Shown in pieces: positions 17,553-27,450 of a DNA stretch of 64,000 bases. This stretch comes from Leptospira ilyithenensis (GTDB lineage Bacteria; Spirochaetota; Leptospiria; Leptospirales; Leptospiraceae). The notes beneath the pieces are model-generated. The model was not told the DNA's origin, searched no databases, and saw nothing but the letters and a program-made list of their open reading frames with translations. The first letter of the stretch is position 1. The number at the start of each line of letters is the position of its first letter. The stretch spans positions 124,001 through 188,000 of the forward strand of contig NZ_RQHV01000050.1 in NCBI RefSeq assembly GCF_004771005.1. Direction: 5' to 3'. The translations under genes were made by a program, and so were the position numbers.

Positions 17553-18023
17553 ATGACAGAACTCATAGTAGGCAAGAAGGCACCGAGCTTTACAGCAAAA
17601 AACGCAAATGACGAATCAGTGAAACTTGCCGATTTAGTAGGCAAAAACGGAGTCGTGATCTATTTTTATCCGCGCGATATGACCCCGGGTTGTACAACGG
17701 AAGCTTGTGATTTTAGGGATAACTTCGCAAGAATCAAAAAATTAGGATTCAATGTTGTGGGCATTTCCAAAGACACAACCAAGTCTCATACAAAATTTAT
17801 AGAGAAAGAAAGTCTCAATTTCGATCTGATTTCGGATGAGACAGGTGAAATTTGTGAAAAGTACGGCGTTTGGCGGGAAAAAGTATTTATGGGCCGCAAG
17901 GGTATGGGAATCGTTCGTACTACTTTTATCCTCGATTCCTCTCTCAAAATCAAAAAAATCTATGACAGTGTAAGGGTCAAAGGTCACGTAGAAGAAATCA
18001 TCAAAGATATTCAGGAATTATAA
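17553..18023 (+). CDS. bcp: Thiol peroxidase Bcp (peroxiredoxin Q)
   Basis: Cytoplasmic thioredoxin-dependent peroxidase for H2O2 and organic hydroperoxides. The 156-residue protein carries the AhpC/TSA fold with [18 protein letters not shown]; peroxidatic Cys47 and a second Cys at 52 match the atypical two-cysteine Bcp pattern. [18 protein letters not shown] and the Arg of IVRTTFILD complete the active site. GGGGAT lies seven bases before the ATG. Five bases separate it from the aminopeptidase gene, so the two are probably one transcript. Confidence 0.95.
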   Translation: MTELIVGKKAPSFTAKNANDESVKLADLVGKNGVVIYFYPRDMTPGCTTEACDFRDNFARIKKLGFNVVGISKDTTKSHTKFIEKESLNFDLISDETGEICEKYGVWREKVFMGRKGMGIVRTTFILDSSLKIKKIYDSVRVKGHVEEIIKDIQEL

Positions 18024-18028
18024 GAAAA

Positions 18029-19507
18029 ATGAAAATAGAAACTTCTCCTCTCAGCTTCCAAGTAGGCAATCTCAAAGGCAATACTCATTATAAAATCGAA
18101 CTAGTATTCCAAGACGAAGTAAAAGAAAAACTTGGCAAAAAATTTCCGAACCAGGTAAATGCCAAAGTTTTTTCAGGTGATTTCGGACAAGAACTAAAAG
18201 ATGAATCCGAACAAGTCCTATACATCGGTCTCGGTGAAAAAGAAAAACTCATCTTTCGTAAGTTAGCCGGTCTATTTATAAAATATGGCGAAAAAGTTTT
18301 AAAATGGAACGGAGTCGGTTTGGAAATCCATATTCAAAAAGAACTTACGAAACTTTTTTCTGCTGAAAGAATCGCTTATCAAATCGCAAACTCGCTTTCC
18401 ATCGGATCTTATCCTGTCAGTGTTTTACAAACCAAGAAAAAAGAGAAAACCACTCCGGGTTCCATCGCACTCGTATTCGAAGATAAAAAATCCGAGAAGG
18501 AAGCGGCAAAAGGTTTGGAAAAAAGCAAAATTGTCGCCAAACATATCAATGGTGCAAGACATATCGCACATCTACCTGCCAATTATTTTACCCCGGATGA
18601 TTTTGTTTCCCGTTCCAAAGAAATTGCAAAAGAAGGAAAACTCACTGTCAAAGTTTGGGATGACCCTCAATTGAAAAAAGAAGGTTTCGGGGGAATTCTC
18701 GCTGTTAGTCGGGGATCGGAACTGAGCGGCAAGATGGTGATCATCGAATACAAGCCTGCGAAAGCCAAAAAGAAATTTGCAATCGTCGGAAAAGGCCTCA
18801 CCTTCGACACTGGCGGAATTTCCTTGAAACCTCCGGGTGAAATGCACGAGATGAAGTATGATATGTGCGGAGCCGCTGCCGCCATACATGCCATAGGTGC
18901 CATTGCGGCACTCAAAGCCCCCATCCATGTGATCGCAGCGATCGGGGTTGCGGAAAATATGCCCGATGGAAAGGCGATCAAACCGGGAGACGTTTACACT
19001 GCTTACAACGGAACTACTGTCGAAGTGCAAAACACGGATGCGGAAGGTAGACTTGTGCTCGGTGACGTTCTTTCCTATGTTTCCAAAAACTACAAGCCGG
19101 ATTATATGGTCGATCTTGCCACTCTTACGGGTGCCGTAATCATCGCGTTAGGTCATGAAGCTGCGGGAATTATGACAAATTCCGACCCGCTTAGGGATGC
19201 TTTGCACAAAGCATCCGATGCGTCCGATGATCGGGTTTGGGAACTGCCTCTTTGGGAAGAATATGGCGAAGATTTGAAATCGGATATCGCCGATTTGAAA
19301 AATATCACAGGCGGCGGGAAAGGCGGCGGCACGATTTCTGCCGGAGTCTTTTTGTCCAAGTTTGTTTCCGAAGGAATTGATTGGGCTCATATCGATATCG
19401 CAGGTGCGGCTTGGAGAAAAAAAGCTTCAGGAACTCAAACCAGCGGACCTACCGGGTACGGGGTACGTCTGTTAGTTGAACTGGCAAACGAGCTGGCGAA
19501 GAAATAA
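18029..19507 (+). CDS. pepA: Leucyl aminopeptidase (M17 family)
   Basis: Cytosolic zinc/manganese aminopeptidase, 492 residues. The catalytic domain shows [22 protein letters not shown] (metal ligands and catalytic Lys; motif around residues 256-277), the signature [16 protein letters not shown] (about 332-347) and HIDIAGAAW near the end. The N-terminal regulatory domain is less conserved, as usual. It lies directly downstream of bcp. It removes N-terminal residues in peptide turnover; some homologues also bind DNA, which cannot be judged here. Confidence 0.95.
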   Translation: MKIETSPLSFQVGNLKGNTHYKIELVFQDEVKEKLGKKFPNQVNAKVFSGDFGQELKDESEQVLYIGLGEKEKLIFRKLAGLFIKYGEKVLKWNGVGLEIHIQKELTKLFSAERIAYQIANSLSIGSYPVSVLQTKKKEKTTPGSIALVFEDKKSEKEAAKGLEKSKIVAKHINGARHIAHLPANYFTPDDFVSRSKEIAKEGKLTVKVWDDPQLKKEGFGGILAVSRGSELSGKMVIIEYKPAKAKKKFAIVGKGLTFDTGGISLKPPGEMHEMKYDMCGAAAAIHAIGAIAALKAPIHVIAAIGVAENMPDGKAIKPGDVYTAYNGTTVEVQNTDAEGRLVLGDVLSYVSKNYKPDYMVDLATLTGAVIIALGHEAAGIMTNSDPLRDALHKASDASDDRVWELPLWEEYGEDLKSDIADLKNITGGGKGGGTISAGVFLSKFVSEGIDWAHIDIAGAAWRKKASGTQTSGPTGYGVRLLVELANELAKK

Positions 19508-19513
19508 ACCGGA

Positions 19514-19662
19514 CAAAAAGGCGAACAAATCGGAAGAAAAATTCCTGAAACAAGAAAGCCGCTTTACGAGAAGTAGGTGATGTGGTAGAAGGAGCGCATT
19601 GGGTGGCGGGGTGGTTAACCCCACCCAATGTCGATAGGGCGGGGATAGTATCCTAAAAACTC
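19514..19662. repeat. Imperfect interspersed repeat, family A, copy 1
   Basis: About 150 bases that match 27637-27785 in blocks: CAAAAAGGCGAAC at the left, CGCTTTAC with GGTGATGTG in the middle, CATTGGGTGGCGGG plus TGGTTAACC, and GCGGGGATAGTAT plus CTAAAAACTC at the right. This copy contains a strong hairpin (TTGGGTGG at 19599-19606 with CCACCCAA at 19621-19628) and lies between convergent genes, so it may double as a terminator. The left end is shared with repeat family B. Confidence 0.75.
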
Positions 19663-22090
19663 ACAACAAAGACTTCCCTTCCAAAACGGATTTCAACTTC
19701 AAATACTGAGGGTGCTCCGAATCAATAACACCTAATTTCGACAATAGTCTCTTAGCCTTCTCTTCGTTACGAACCAACCGATAACATCCGATCAAATGAA
19801 CCAAATTTTTAAAATGTTTCGGATCCCTTGATCTCAATCGTTCTCCCAGATCAATCGCTTTTTTGAAATGTTTCAACTTGCGATAAGCATAACTCAGTTG
19901 CAGCAGAATTTCATTGTCCGTAGGCAGATAAGTAAATATCTTTTCCAAGGTTTCTACAGCGGATTCATAGTCTTTGGCTTGAAGCGATGTTCGTGCGGAT
20001 TCCCTAAGTTCTTCTTGAGCATCGTCGAGTGACGGGCGCTCTCCCTTCCACTCCAGGCGAATAAGTGTTAAATCATCAGAAAGATCTCCAAACAATTTAA
20101 GTCTTTCCGCCAAATCTTCCAAGTTTCCATTGGACTCTTCCACTCTACGCAAAAACTGAGTTTCGTCTTCATTGATTAGGCGATTTTCCGGAAATCCTTC
20201 CGACAAAATCAAATCATCCCGACCATCCGATCCGACAAACAATACATCTTCCGCCTGCAATGGAAAAATACGAATACGAATCTCTCCTTCCATTCCTTTG
20301 GTTCCGATCTTGCGTAATTCCAATTCCTCTTCGATAAAACACGCCACACCGTCCCGATAAAGAACCGTCCAAGGATGTTCCGCATTGATATAATAAAGTA
20401 ATCCTGTTTCCTCTTCCACAAGGCCGATCACTACGGAGATAAGCATGGAACCGTCAAAAGACTCGAAGATAGATTGTAATTCCAAAAAACATTCTTTCAG
20501 CCAACGTTCCGGAGACTTTTCCTTGTATTCTTTTTTGGATTGAGTCCTTTTGATAAAAGATAAAAACACTACGCCAAGCACAAGTGCTCCGCCCGCCCCT
20601 TGCATGGATTTGCCCATGGCATCTCCGTTTACAAATACTGTGTATTTTTTTCCGTTTAATAGAATCACATCGGTGATGATGATATCGCCGCCGATTTCCC
20701 TTTTTTTGTTTCTAAACTCGAATTCTTTCTTTTGTTTGGTATAGGATTCGATTTGAACCAAAGGTGAATCCTGATGATTTGCAGAAAGAGGTTCAAGCAA
20801 AAGGGATGTGAGAAAATAGTCTCCGTCTTGTTGTATCTTTAACTCCTGTACGGTGGTAAGTGTCCTTTGTAAATCATTTGTTCTTTCTTCGACTTTTTTT
20901 TCCAAGGTAGCGTTGAGTTTTTCCACTTCCTTATGAACGCGAAGAAAACGATTGGCAAGTACGACGGCAATTCCCAAAACAAAAAATAGAAAACCAAATC
21001 GAAGCAGTCCCAAATTCTGAATGGGAAGAACCCCCATACTTCCCAAAACATCCCAGCACCCGGAGACAAACATGACAACAAAGCCAAATAACATTCGCTT
21101 TGCGTCCCGGTTCCCGGTAACTACCCCTCCGATAATCAAATAAAGGGTATATAATGAAAAAACTAAAACGGAAACCTGCCAAATCAATAAAATCTGTATG
21201 GAAACTGCGCGACTCACAAAAAACTGAACCAAAGCCAAAACACAGACAAAAATCAGATAAGAAAGAGAAATCTTGCTGAGGTATCCTCGAAAAAACTGTT
21301 CTGTAAAAAGAAGCAACCAGGCAGAAATAAAAAAAACTACGAAGTATTCCAACCGGGATTGAAGATAAGGTTCCAACTCCAAAATATAAACCGCTTGAGA
21401 ACGGAATATCATATAAACGGATAAAAATACCGCAAACAACGCATAATATAGATTATATGTTTCTTTTTTTCTTTTTATATAAAATAATCCGTGGTACACA
21501 CCGACAAAAAAATACAAAAAGAGAAGCATATAGGTAAAATACTCCTCGTTTATTTTCCTGTTTTCGGAAGCAAAATCGATTTTTGCTGGAATATCATTAA
21601 ACAAACGATAAACGCTCAGTTCTTCACCAGGAGCGGAGGCAATCAGAATCCGAATCTCATTCCACCCGAGATTCAGACGATAACGATCCATACCAACGGT
21701 GATATGGCGCCTATACCCGCTTTTCAAAATCCGACCGTCTTCGATCTCCCCTCCCCGACTTACCAAATCACCGTTGATATATACTTGGTACACATTCGAA
21801 ATATAAGGGATATGCAAACTGAACGCATCTTTTGCAGTTTCTTCCATATCCTTGTTTGTGATGATAAAACTCTTATGCATTGTCACATAACGAATATTAT
21901 CCGGCTCAAAATTCAATTTCGGAACGATTTCGCTCAAAGGCAAAACATCCAATTGAATCCAACGGGGAGAACTGGGCAAAACTTCCAAAATCCATCCCGT
22001 AGTCACTTGCCAGTTTTTACTCAAGTCGATGGGTAAAGCGAAGGCCGGTGTAAAAGCAAAAAAGGCGAGTAGATAGAATACATATTTCAT
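19661..22090 (-). CDS. 7TM-DISM sensor with SpoIIE-type phosphatase and TPR tail
   Basis: Membrane signalling protein of about 809 residues. Order: signal peptide (YVFYLLAFFAFTPAFA), extracellular 7TMR-DISM sensory domain (about 25-180), seven TM helices (about 195-390), a coiled-coil linker (VEKLNATLEKKVEERTNDL), a PP2C/SpoIIE serine phosphatase domain (about 430-665, with NGDAMGKSMQGAGGALVLG and FVGSDGRDDL) and TPR units at the end. The start is set by AGGTGA six bases before the ATG at 22090. The phosphatase probably acts on an anti-sigma-factor antagonist elsewhere. Same sensor module as the kinases at 37317-42122. Confidence 0.88.
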   Translation of the reverse strand: MKYVFYLLAFFAFTPAFALPIDLSKNWQVTTGWILEVLPSSPRWIQLDVLPLSEIVPKLNFEPDNIRYVTMHKSFIITNKDMEETAKDAFSLHIPYISNVYQVYINGDLVSRGGEIEDGRILKSGYRRHITVGMDRYRLNLGWNEIRILIASAPGEELSVYRLFNDIPAKIDFASENRKINEEYFTYMLLFLYFFVGVYHGLFYIKRKKETYNLYYALFAVFLSVYMIFRSQAVYILELEPYLQSRLEYFVVFFISAWLLLFTEQFFRGYLSKISLSYLIFVCVLALVQFFVSRAVSIQILLIWQVSVLVFSLYTLYLIIGGVVTGNRDAKRMLFGFVVMFVSGCWDVLGSMGVLPIQNLGLLRFGFLFFVLGIAVVLANRFLRVHKEVEKLNATLEKKVEERTNDLQRTLTTVQELKIQQDGDYFLTSLLLEPLSANHQDSPLVQIESYTKQKKEFEFRNKKREIGGDIIITDVILLNGKKYTVFVNGDAMGKSMQGAGGALVLGVVFLSFIKRTQSKKEYKEKSPERWLKECFLELQSIFESFDGSMLISVVIGLVEEETGLLYYINAEHPWTVLYRDGVACFIEEELELRKIGTKGMEGEIRIRIFPLQAEDVLFVGSDGRDDLILSEGFPENRLINEDETQFLRRVEESNGNLEDLAERLKLFGDLSDDLTLIRLEWKGERPSLDDAQEELRESARTSLQAKDYESAVETLEKIFTYLPTDNEILLQLSYAYRKLKHFKKAIDLGERLRSRDPKHFKNLVHLIGCYRLVRNEEKAKRLLSKLGVIDSEHPQYLKLKSVLEGKSLL

Positions 22091-22135
22091 TCGAATCACC
22101 TTTCGCTCAAAAATAGAGTTCTCATCGCCAATCTT

Positions 22136-23737
22136 TTAGGAAGACTTGGCTTGAAACTCCAACTTCAAACCGAATGTCTCTTCAAACAGATCTTTTTTTT
22201 CTTCCACGGACCAAACTTCCAAATGCGGATCGTTTTCTTTCAAGTGGATCATTTCCAATACGACTTTGGAACCTTGGCGAACCGCCTTCACCTGATCAAT
22301 CAAACATTTTTCCGATCTGTCCAATCCGTCTCCGATCCGAAGCAAGGAAGAAAGTTTTTTTACTAAAATTTGATCCTCGAGACGAAGAGATTTAAACTCT
22401 TCATGTTTTTGTTTGGGCCCGCCCTTTCTATGATAACGGGAAACAAGTGCGATGATCTCGATTTCCGAATTGGAAAATCCAACCATTGCCTCGGAGTTTT
22501 TAATAATATAATAACTATGTTTGTGATAGGAATGATGGGAAATACAAAGTCCCACTTGGTGAAGATGGCAAGCCGCTTCCAGATATTCTCTTTCCTGAGC
22601 TCCCAATCCGTGCATATCTCTCAAATCATCAAATAACTGTAAGGTGAGCTTTGCAACTTGTTCCGCATGTTTTTTCCCTTGCGGATACAAATTGGACACA
22701 GTTCGGAGCGCCTTGTCTCTGATATTATCCAAAGCGGGTAGGTTCGTATTCTCATGGCGATACCAACTTTCAATCGTATCATACACCATTCCGTCTCTGA
22801 GTGCAAAATCGGAAACAATCACGGAAGGCGCCTTCACCAGATGCAATACTTCATCCAAAACCAAAATCCCACCCACGATGATATCCGCTCGTTTGGAATC
22901 AAGTCCTGGGATTTTCAGACGTTTTTTCACACTATCCGCTTCCAAGACGGATTTACGAACTTCTTTGAACTGATCATAAGTAAATTCAAAGCCGTTCAAA
23001 CGATCTAGTTTTTCCCCTCTGCCCTCCAAAATCATAGAAGTAACAGATGTTATACTACCGGAAGATCCGACAACTTGAAAGGGTTTCCATTGCTCAATTT
23101 GAGGTAAAAAGGCGGAAAGCACGGATTCGATGTGAATTCTACATTTTTGCAAATCCACAACTCCCAAAGGATCTTTTTTCAAAAACTTTTCCGTAAGCCG
23201 GATAGCACCCAGTTTCAAGCTCGTAGAAAAAAGAATCTCCCCTTTTTCCCCCACAAGTAGTTCAGTGCTTCCTCCGCCGATATCGATCATCAAAATCCGT
23301 TTATCGTAAACGGGAAGTCCCTGCAATATACCCAAATAAATGAGTCTTGCCTCTTCATTTCCCGAAACCACGTCAATTTTCAAACCCACTTCTTTCTCGG
23401 AGCGTTCAAGAAATATGTCTCTGTTTTCGGCTTCGCGTAACGCACTTGTGGCGACAGCCCTGATCTCAGCTTGGTAAGAATCGGCCAATGTTTTAAATCG
23501 TTTTAAGCAGGATAGCCCGCGTTCTATTGCATCTTCTTGAATGACCGCATAATCCCCGCTACCGCTTCCCAATCGAACGGACTCTTTTTCTTTTGTGATT
23601 GGTTCGAGGGTTCCATCGGCACGGATGCGAACGATGACTATATGAAAGGAATTGGTTCCCAGATCGATGGCAGCGAGTATCTTTTCATGAGAACTCGCCC
23701 CACTTCTCTTCTTTAAAAGTTGGCTGAATGGTAGCAT
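22136..23737 (-). CDS. ppx: Exopolyphosphatase / pppGpp phosphohydrolase, Ppx-GppA family
   Basis: ASKHA-fold phosphatase of about 533 residues that hydrolyses polyphosphate or pppGpp. N-terminal AAIDLGTNSFHIVIVRI, central MIDIGGGSTELLVGEKGEI and VVGSSGSITSV are the phosphate-binding loops; the C-terminal part has an HD-type helical domain (HAEQVAKLTLQLFDDL, ACHLHQVGLCISHHSYHKHS). The ATG at 23737 is preferred over a TTG 45 bases upstream. It precedes the SpoIIE protein gene by about 45 bases on the same strand. Ppx and GppA activities cannot be separated by sequence alone. Confidence 0.9.
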   Translation of the reverse strand: MLPFSQLLKKRSGASSHEKILAAIDLGTNSFHIVIVRIRADGTLEPITKEKESVRLGSGSGDYAVIQEDAIERGLSCLKRFKTLADSYQAEIRAVATSALREAENRDIFLERSEKEVGLKIDVVSGNEEARLIYLGILQGLPVYDKRILMIDIGGGSTELLVGEKGEILFSTSLKLGAIRLTEKFLKKDPLGVVDLQKCRIHIESVLSAFLPQIEQWKPFQVVGSSGSITSVTSMILEGRGEKLDRLNGFEFTYDQFKEVRKSVLEADSVKKRLKIPGLDSKRADIIVGGILVLDEVLHLVKAPSVIVSDFALRDGMVYDTIESWYRHENTNLPALDNIRDKALRTVSNLYPQGKKHAEQVAKLTLQLFDDLRDMHGLGAQEREYLEAACHLHQVGLCISHHSYHKHSYYIIKNSEAMVGFSNSEIEIIALVSRYHRKGGPKQKHEEFKSLRLEDQILVKKLSSLLRIGDGLDRSEKCLIDQVKAVRQGSKVVLEMIHLKENDPHLEVWSVEEKKDLFEETFGLKLEFQAKSS

Positions 23738-23890
23738 TTTTCTAGTATCAATCCTATGAAAAATTTTTACGGTTGAAAGCAAAATCCTACCGAAAATTAA
23801 TGGGAACAGGTAGTTTTAAGCTTTTCTGATGGTTTTTCGACTTACCATCTTCGTGATCCTACCGTTTCATACTTATTATCAGGACATCAT

Positions 23891-24913
23891 ATGATTTTTG
23901 ACAACCTCTACGGACTATTTTCGAACGACATGGGTATCGATCTAGGCACAGCAAACACACTCGTTCATGTGAAAGGACAAGGCATTGTTCTCTCAGAACC
24001 ATCCGTAGTAGCAGTCCAAGCTTCCACCGGAAGAGTCCTAGCAGTTGGCCAGGAAGCAAAACGAATGCTTGGTAGAACGCCGGGAGACATCGTTGCCATT
24101 CGCCCGATGAAAGACGGAGTGATTGCCGACTTTGAAACTGTGGAAAAGATGATCCGCTATTTCATCGCGAAAGTCCATAATCGCACTACATTTGTAAAAC
24201 CTCGTATTGTTATTGGTGTTCCTTCCGGGATTACGGAAGTGGAAAGACGTGCCGTGCGGGAATCTGCAGAGCAAGCGGGAGCACGTGAAATCTTTCTCAT
24301 CGAAGAAGCATTGGCAGCAGCCATCGGTGCCAACATCCCGATCCATGAGCCGGCAGGGAATATGATCGTAGATATCGGAGGAGGTACCACAGAAATCGCT
24401 GTGATCTCCCTCGGTGGTATGGTGATTGCCGAGTCCATCCGTACAGGAGGGGACGAATTTGACGAAGCTATTGTAAAATACCTTCGTAACCAATACAACC
24501 TTGTTGTAGGGGAAAGAACTGCGGAAGATATCAAACTTACCATTGGAAATGCATTCGCAGACAAACGAGTGGATACCATGGAAGTGAAAGGTAGAGATGC
24601 GATCTCCGGACTTCCTCGCACACTCGAACTGGATTCCAACGAAATCAGAAAAGCTCTCAAAGAACCTACCGACGAAATCCTCGACGGGATCAAGTCCGTG
24701 TTGGAAAGAACTCCTCCCGAACTTGCAGCCGACATCGTAGAAAGAGGAATCGTTCTCACAGGTGGTGGTTGCCTTCTTCGTGGTTTGGAACACTACCTCA
24801 CCAAAGAAACAGGAGTTCCCGTTTTCCGTGCAGAAAACCCGCTCACTTGCGTGGTTCTGGGAACAGGACGTTATTTGGACGAGCTCAAATACATCAAACC
24901 GGGTATCAGATAA
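23891..24913 (+). CDS. mreB: Rod-shape-determining actin homologue MreB
   Basis: Bacterial actin, 340 residues. Diagnostic sequences are [21 protein letters not shown] near the start split by a Val, [57 protein letters not shown] and [11 protein letters not shown]. It forms membrane-bound filaments that guide cell-wall synthesis. No mreC/mreD follows in this window; a terminator and repeats come next. The divergent neighbour is ppx. Codon use and conservation indicate a core gene. Confidence 0.97.
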   Translation: MIFDNLYGLFSNDMGIDLGTANTLVHVKGQGIVLSEPSVVAVQASTGRVLAVGQEAKRMLGRTPGDIVAIRPMKDGVIADFETVEKMIRYFIAKVHNRTTFVKPRIVIGVPSGITEVERRAVRESAEQAGAREIFLIEEALAAAIGANIPIHEPAGNMIVDIGGGTTEIAVISLGGMVIAESIRTGGDEFDEAIVKYLRNQYNLVVGERTAEDIKLTIGNAFADKRVDTMEVKGRDAISGLPRTLELDSNEIRKALKEPTDEILDGIKSVLERTPPELAADIVERGIVLTGGGCLLRGLEHYLTKETGVPVFRAENPLTCVVLGTGRYLDELKYIKPGIR

Positions 24914-24922
24914 TTCACCAAT

Positions 24923-24951
24923 CGCCCGCTAGTCGGGCGTCGTCTCTTTTT
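24923..24951 (+). terminator. Rho-independent terminator after mreB
   Basis: CGCCCG (24923-24928) pairs with CGGGCG (24934-24939) over a five-base loop; TCGTCTCTTTTTC follows. Ten bases after the mreB stop. Confidence 0.7.
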
Positions 24952-25011
24952 CAAACTCCTCTCATATGACATAATTTTCCCCGGGAATCTTTAAAACCCC
25001 CACCCTTTTTA

Positions 25012-25126
25012 GGGTTGGGGGGAGTGGCTCGTGGGCTTGCAACAAACCACCTAACACAAAAAAATCGAATTGCCCATCCCTTTCCCAAAATCCCCGAAAA
25101 AAATAAAATTAAGTTCGCCTTTTTGA
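25012..25126. repeat. Imperfect interspersed repeat, family B, copy 1
   Basis: About 115 bases resembling 33738-33850: GGTTGGGGG, TCGTGGGC with TGCAA, CACCTAACA, an A-rich run with ATCG, and at the right AAGTTCGCCTTTTT. The reverse complement of that right end (AAAAAGGCGAACTT) is the left end of family A. A neighbouring near-palindrome CCCCCACCCT/AGGGTTGGGGG (24997-25022) could fold strongly. Confidence 0.65.
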
Positions 25127-25144
25127 CCATTTCTTGCAAAATCT

Positions 25145-25216
25145 TTGGGCGCCATTTCCGGCTCTCCGCTTCAATCTTTGCTACGCAAAGGATTTCCGCT
25201 ATGATCCGGGGCGCGG
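25145..25216. repeat. 72-bp interspersed repeat, copy 2
   Basis: Identical over all 72 bases to 3386-3457, same orientation. The small hairpin CTTTGC-TAC-GCAAAG is kept. It lies between family B repeat copy 1 and a decayed reading frame, in a 900-base stretch without intact genes. Confidence 0.85.
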
Positions 25217-25269
25217 ATTCACCTAACAGATATTTTCATTAGACACGACGATTAGAAATCTTTGATTTT

Positions 25270-25775
25270 AATAAAAGTTATCTTGTGAATACCTGTTATA
25301 TTATACTCAAAAAGGATCTATTCCTCTTATCGATGATCAATTCGAAGTTGTTAACATGGTATTAATGCTTTTAAAATATTCAGAACAGCAAATCTTTCTG
25401 ATCAAGCAATCATAATCAAACTTCAAAATTTCATTTCCTATAACTGCGCAATCGCGATAAGCGAACCATCTGGTGGGATTTTGACCATTTCACATAATAA
25501 CCAATTTTTAAAACATACGAAAGACTTAACCTTGTCTTTACTGCGATACTTTCTAAATAATCATTCTGAAACTACTCTAGAAAGTTCAGGAGGACGAGTT
25601 ATACACTTATTTCAAAATTAGGAAATGCAAAAAATCAATTTCCCTATGCCGCGGCTTTTGAATTCTATTTAATTCTGATAAAATTATTTAGTAACAGAGA
25701 AAAACTTACTACATTTAAGATGGATATTGCTTTTAGAGAATTATATACTCCGAAAGCGCAAAATTTAAGAAGTTA
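25270..25775 (+). pseudogene. Decayed reading frame, unknown family
   Basis: Three overlapping fragments in different plus-strand frames read like one broken protein: SCEYLLYYTQKGSIPLID with QFEVVNMVLMLLKYSEQQIF, then IIIKLQNFISYNCAIAIS and ILTISHNNQFLKH up to a stop after RVIHLFQN, then YAAAFEFYLILIKLFSNREK ending TPKAQNLRS. At least two frameshifts are needed to join them. The composition is AT-rich compared with neighbouring core genes. I do not recognise the protein. The remaining bases of 24952-25837 hold the repeats listed here and nothing else I can name. Confidence 0.45.
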
Positions 25776-25800
25776 GATTCAAACTGATCAGGACTCACAT
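25776..25800 (-). mobile_element. Remnant resembling the 3' end of IS3 orfB
   Basis: Of the 23 bases ending CTCACAT, all but two match 3558-3580 inside the IS3-family orfB (the codons for YVSSDQFE on the minus strand). The match is short, so common descent from an older IS copy is likely but not certain. Confidence 0.45.
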
Positions 25801-25837
25801 CTTGCCTTACAACATTTGTAAGGTGGTGTACGAAGGC

Positions 25838-26428
25838 TCAGTTCGTTGAATTCCAAATAGTCTCTAAAATCTGTTTTAACAATTTTTCCCGTTTTTCCGC
25901 CAGATGTTGGTGAACCAATTTGGGATGATGAAAACCGACAGTGGCTTCGAAAAATATTTTCCCCAGGTTTGTGGCAGAATCTCCTTGGATTGCTTTTTCA
26001 TCCAAAGCTTTCTGAAGCAATAACTGAAGTTGGCGGTACATTTCATTTATATGTTTTACAACGAACGGTTTTAAAGATTCCGCCGCGATGTCAAACGCTT
26101 TGAAAAGCTCGGGATCCGTTTGGACTTTTTCTTTTTTCATTTGGTGAAAAGTAAGAAACCAGTCAAAGAGCAATTCTTTGGACGGCTTCTTCTTTTCGGT
26201 GATCTTTAAAAGAGTTTCATCAATTCGATTGAGCCATCTTTCGGAAACTGCATTGAGTAACTCTTGTTTGTCGGGAAAATGTTTATACAAAGCAACATGA
26301 CTTACATCCAAATCTTTTGCAATGTCTACTAGTCTGAATTTTTCAAACCCATGCCGACGAATTCTTTCTTCGGCGGCATCGATTGCTTTTTCCCGAATTT
26401 CAAGCGGAGTCAGTCCCGTCCTAGGCAT
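25838..26428 (-). CDS. TetR-family transcriptional regulator
   Basis: A 196-residue regulator. The N-terminal HTH is clear: AEERIRRHGFEKFRLVDIAK, DLDVSHVALYKHFPDKQELL. The C-terminal part is a ligand-binding helical domain (WLTFHQMKKEKVQTDPELFK and so on). It starts three bases after the aldo-keto reductase stop and is co-transcribed with it. A near-perfect palindrome upstream of the pair (27451-27478) is the likely operator, giving autoregulation. The inducer is unknown but may be a substrate of the reductase. Confidence 0.92.
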   Translation of the reverse strand: MPRTGLTPLEIREKAIDAAEERIRRHGFEKFRLVDIAKDLDVSHVALYKHFPDKQELLNAVSERWLNRIDETLLKITEKKKPSKELLFDWFLTFHQMKKEKVQTDPELFKAFDIAAESLKPFVVKHINEMYRQLQLLLQKALDEKAIQGDSATNLGKIFFEATVGFHHPKLVHQHLAEKREKLLKQILETIWNSTN

Positions 26429-26431
26429 AAC

Positions 26432-27430
26432 TCAACTTACTACATGTGCCATTCCTTGTGAAGGATATCTTTCTCCTAAAACTGCGTTTTCATGAAAAAT
26501 CTCATTCAATCGGAATTTTTCCTCATCACTCAATAGGATCTCTGTTGCTTTTAGATTTTCAGCAAGCCTAGTTCTCTTGGAAGTTCCTATCAATGTGAGA
26601 ATGTCCTCACCTTGGTTTGCCACCCAAGCAAGTGCGATCTGAGATGGAGTTGCACCTTTCCCATCCGCGATTTTTTTCAATTCCTCAACGAGAAGATTAT
26701 TCTTAGTTAGGTTCTCGTTGGAAAATCTAGGAGAGAAAGAACGGAAGTCTCCTGCTGCTAAATTTCCGGTGATGGTTCCGGAAAGAAGTCCTCTGGACAA
26801 AGCACCGTAGGCAACAAGACTGATTCCCAATTCTCTTGTTGTAGGTAGAATTTTTTTCTCAGCTACCCGGGTCGCTAGAGAGTATTCAATTTCCAAAGCA
26901 GAAACAGGATGCACTTTATGCGCTCTTCGGATCACTTCTTCTCCTGATTCGGAAAGTCCTAAATAACGAACCTTTCCTTCTTGTATGAGTTCCGAAATCG
27001 CACCGACCGTATCTTCTACAGGAACCTCAGGATCAGGACGAGAAGGCTGGTACAAATCAATATAATCCGTTCCTAATCTTTGCAATGAGTAACTGATAAA
27101 ATTTTTCACTGCCTGCGGTCTTACGTCATAGCCTAAAAATTGCCCATTATGGGAGCGGAGTGCTCCGAATTTGACACTAATGAAAAACTTTTCCCTTTTG
27201 CCTTTGATTGCTTCACGTAACAAAAGTTCGTTGTGGCCCATTCCGTAAAAGTCGCCCGTATTGAAAAAACTAATCCCTGCTTCCAATGCGGCATGAATCG
27301 TAGCGATGCTTTCTTTATCATCACGGGTGTCTTTATTTCCGTAAAAATCGGACATTCCCATACAACCCAGCCCAAACGAGGAAACCAGCGGTCCGCCTTT
27401 TCCTAAATTGATTTGTTTTAAATTTCCCAT
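26432..27430 (-). CDS. Aldo/keto reductase
   Basis: NADPH-dependent oxidoreductase of 332 residues with the TIM-barrel AKR pattern: GLGCMGMSDFYG, NTGDFYGMGHNELLLREAI (catalytic Asp and Tyr), FISVKFG (catalytic Lys), YIDLYQPSRPDP in the place of the usual YQ-H motif, and the C-terminal cofactor loop LIGTSKRTRLAENL. The catalytic His position appears to be Pro or Ser, which is seen in some AKR13-like enzymes. First gene of a two-gene operon with the TetR gene. Substrate unknown; an aldehyde-detoxifying role would fit the regulator. Confidence 0.9.
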   Translation of the reverse strand: MGNLKQINLGKGGPLVSSFGLGCMGMSDFYGNKDTRDDKESIATIHAALEAGISFFNTGDFYGMGHNELLLREAIKGKREKFFISVKFGALRSHNGQFLGYDVRPQAVKNFISYSLQRLGTDYIDLYQPSRPDPEVPVEDTVGAISELIQEGKVRYLGLSESGEEVIRRAHKVHPVSALEIEYSLATRVAEKKILPTTRELGISLVAYGALSRGLLSGTITGNLAAGDFRSFSPRFSNENLTKNNLLVEELKKIADGKGATPSQIALAWVANQGEDILTLIGTSKRTRLAENLKATEILLSDEEKFRLNEIFHENAVLGERYPSQGMAHVVS

Positions 27431-27450
27431 CTTCGTTCTCCGAAAGTTAC

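Noticed and set aside
17480..17644. N-terminal extension of the hypothetical gene at 17078-17479
   Set aside because: It lies opposite the start of bcp, has no ribosome site and an unlikely composition; the ATG at 17479 is adequate.
24038..24793. Long minus-strand open frames opposite mreB
   Set aside because: They are side effects of mreB codon use; composition (Ser/Thr/Ile-rich, many Phe) is not protein-like and mreB is certain.
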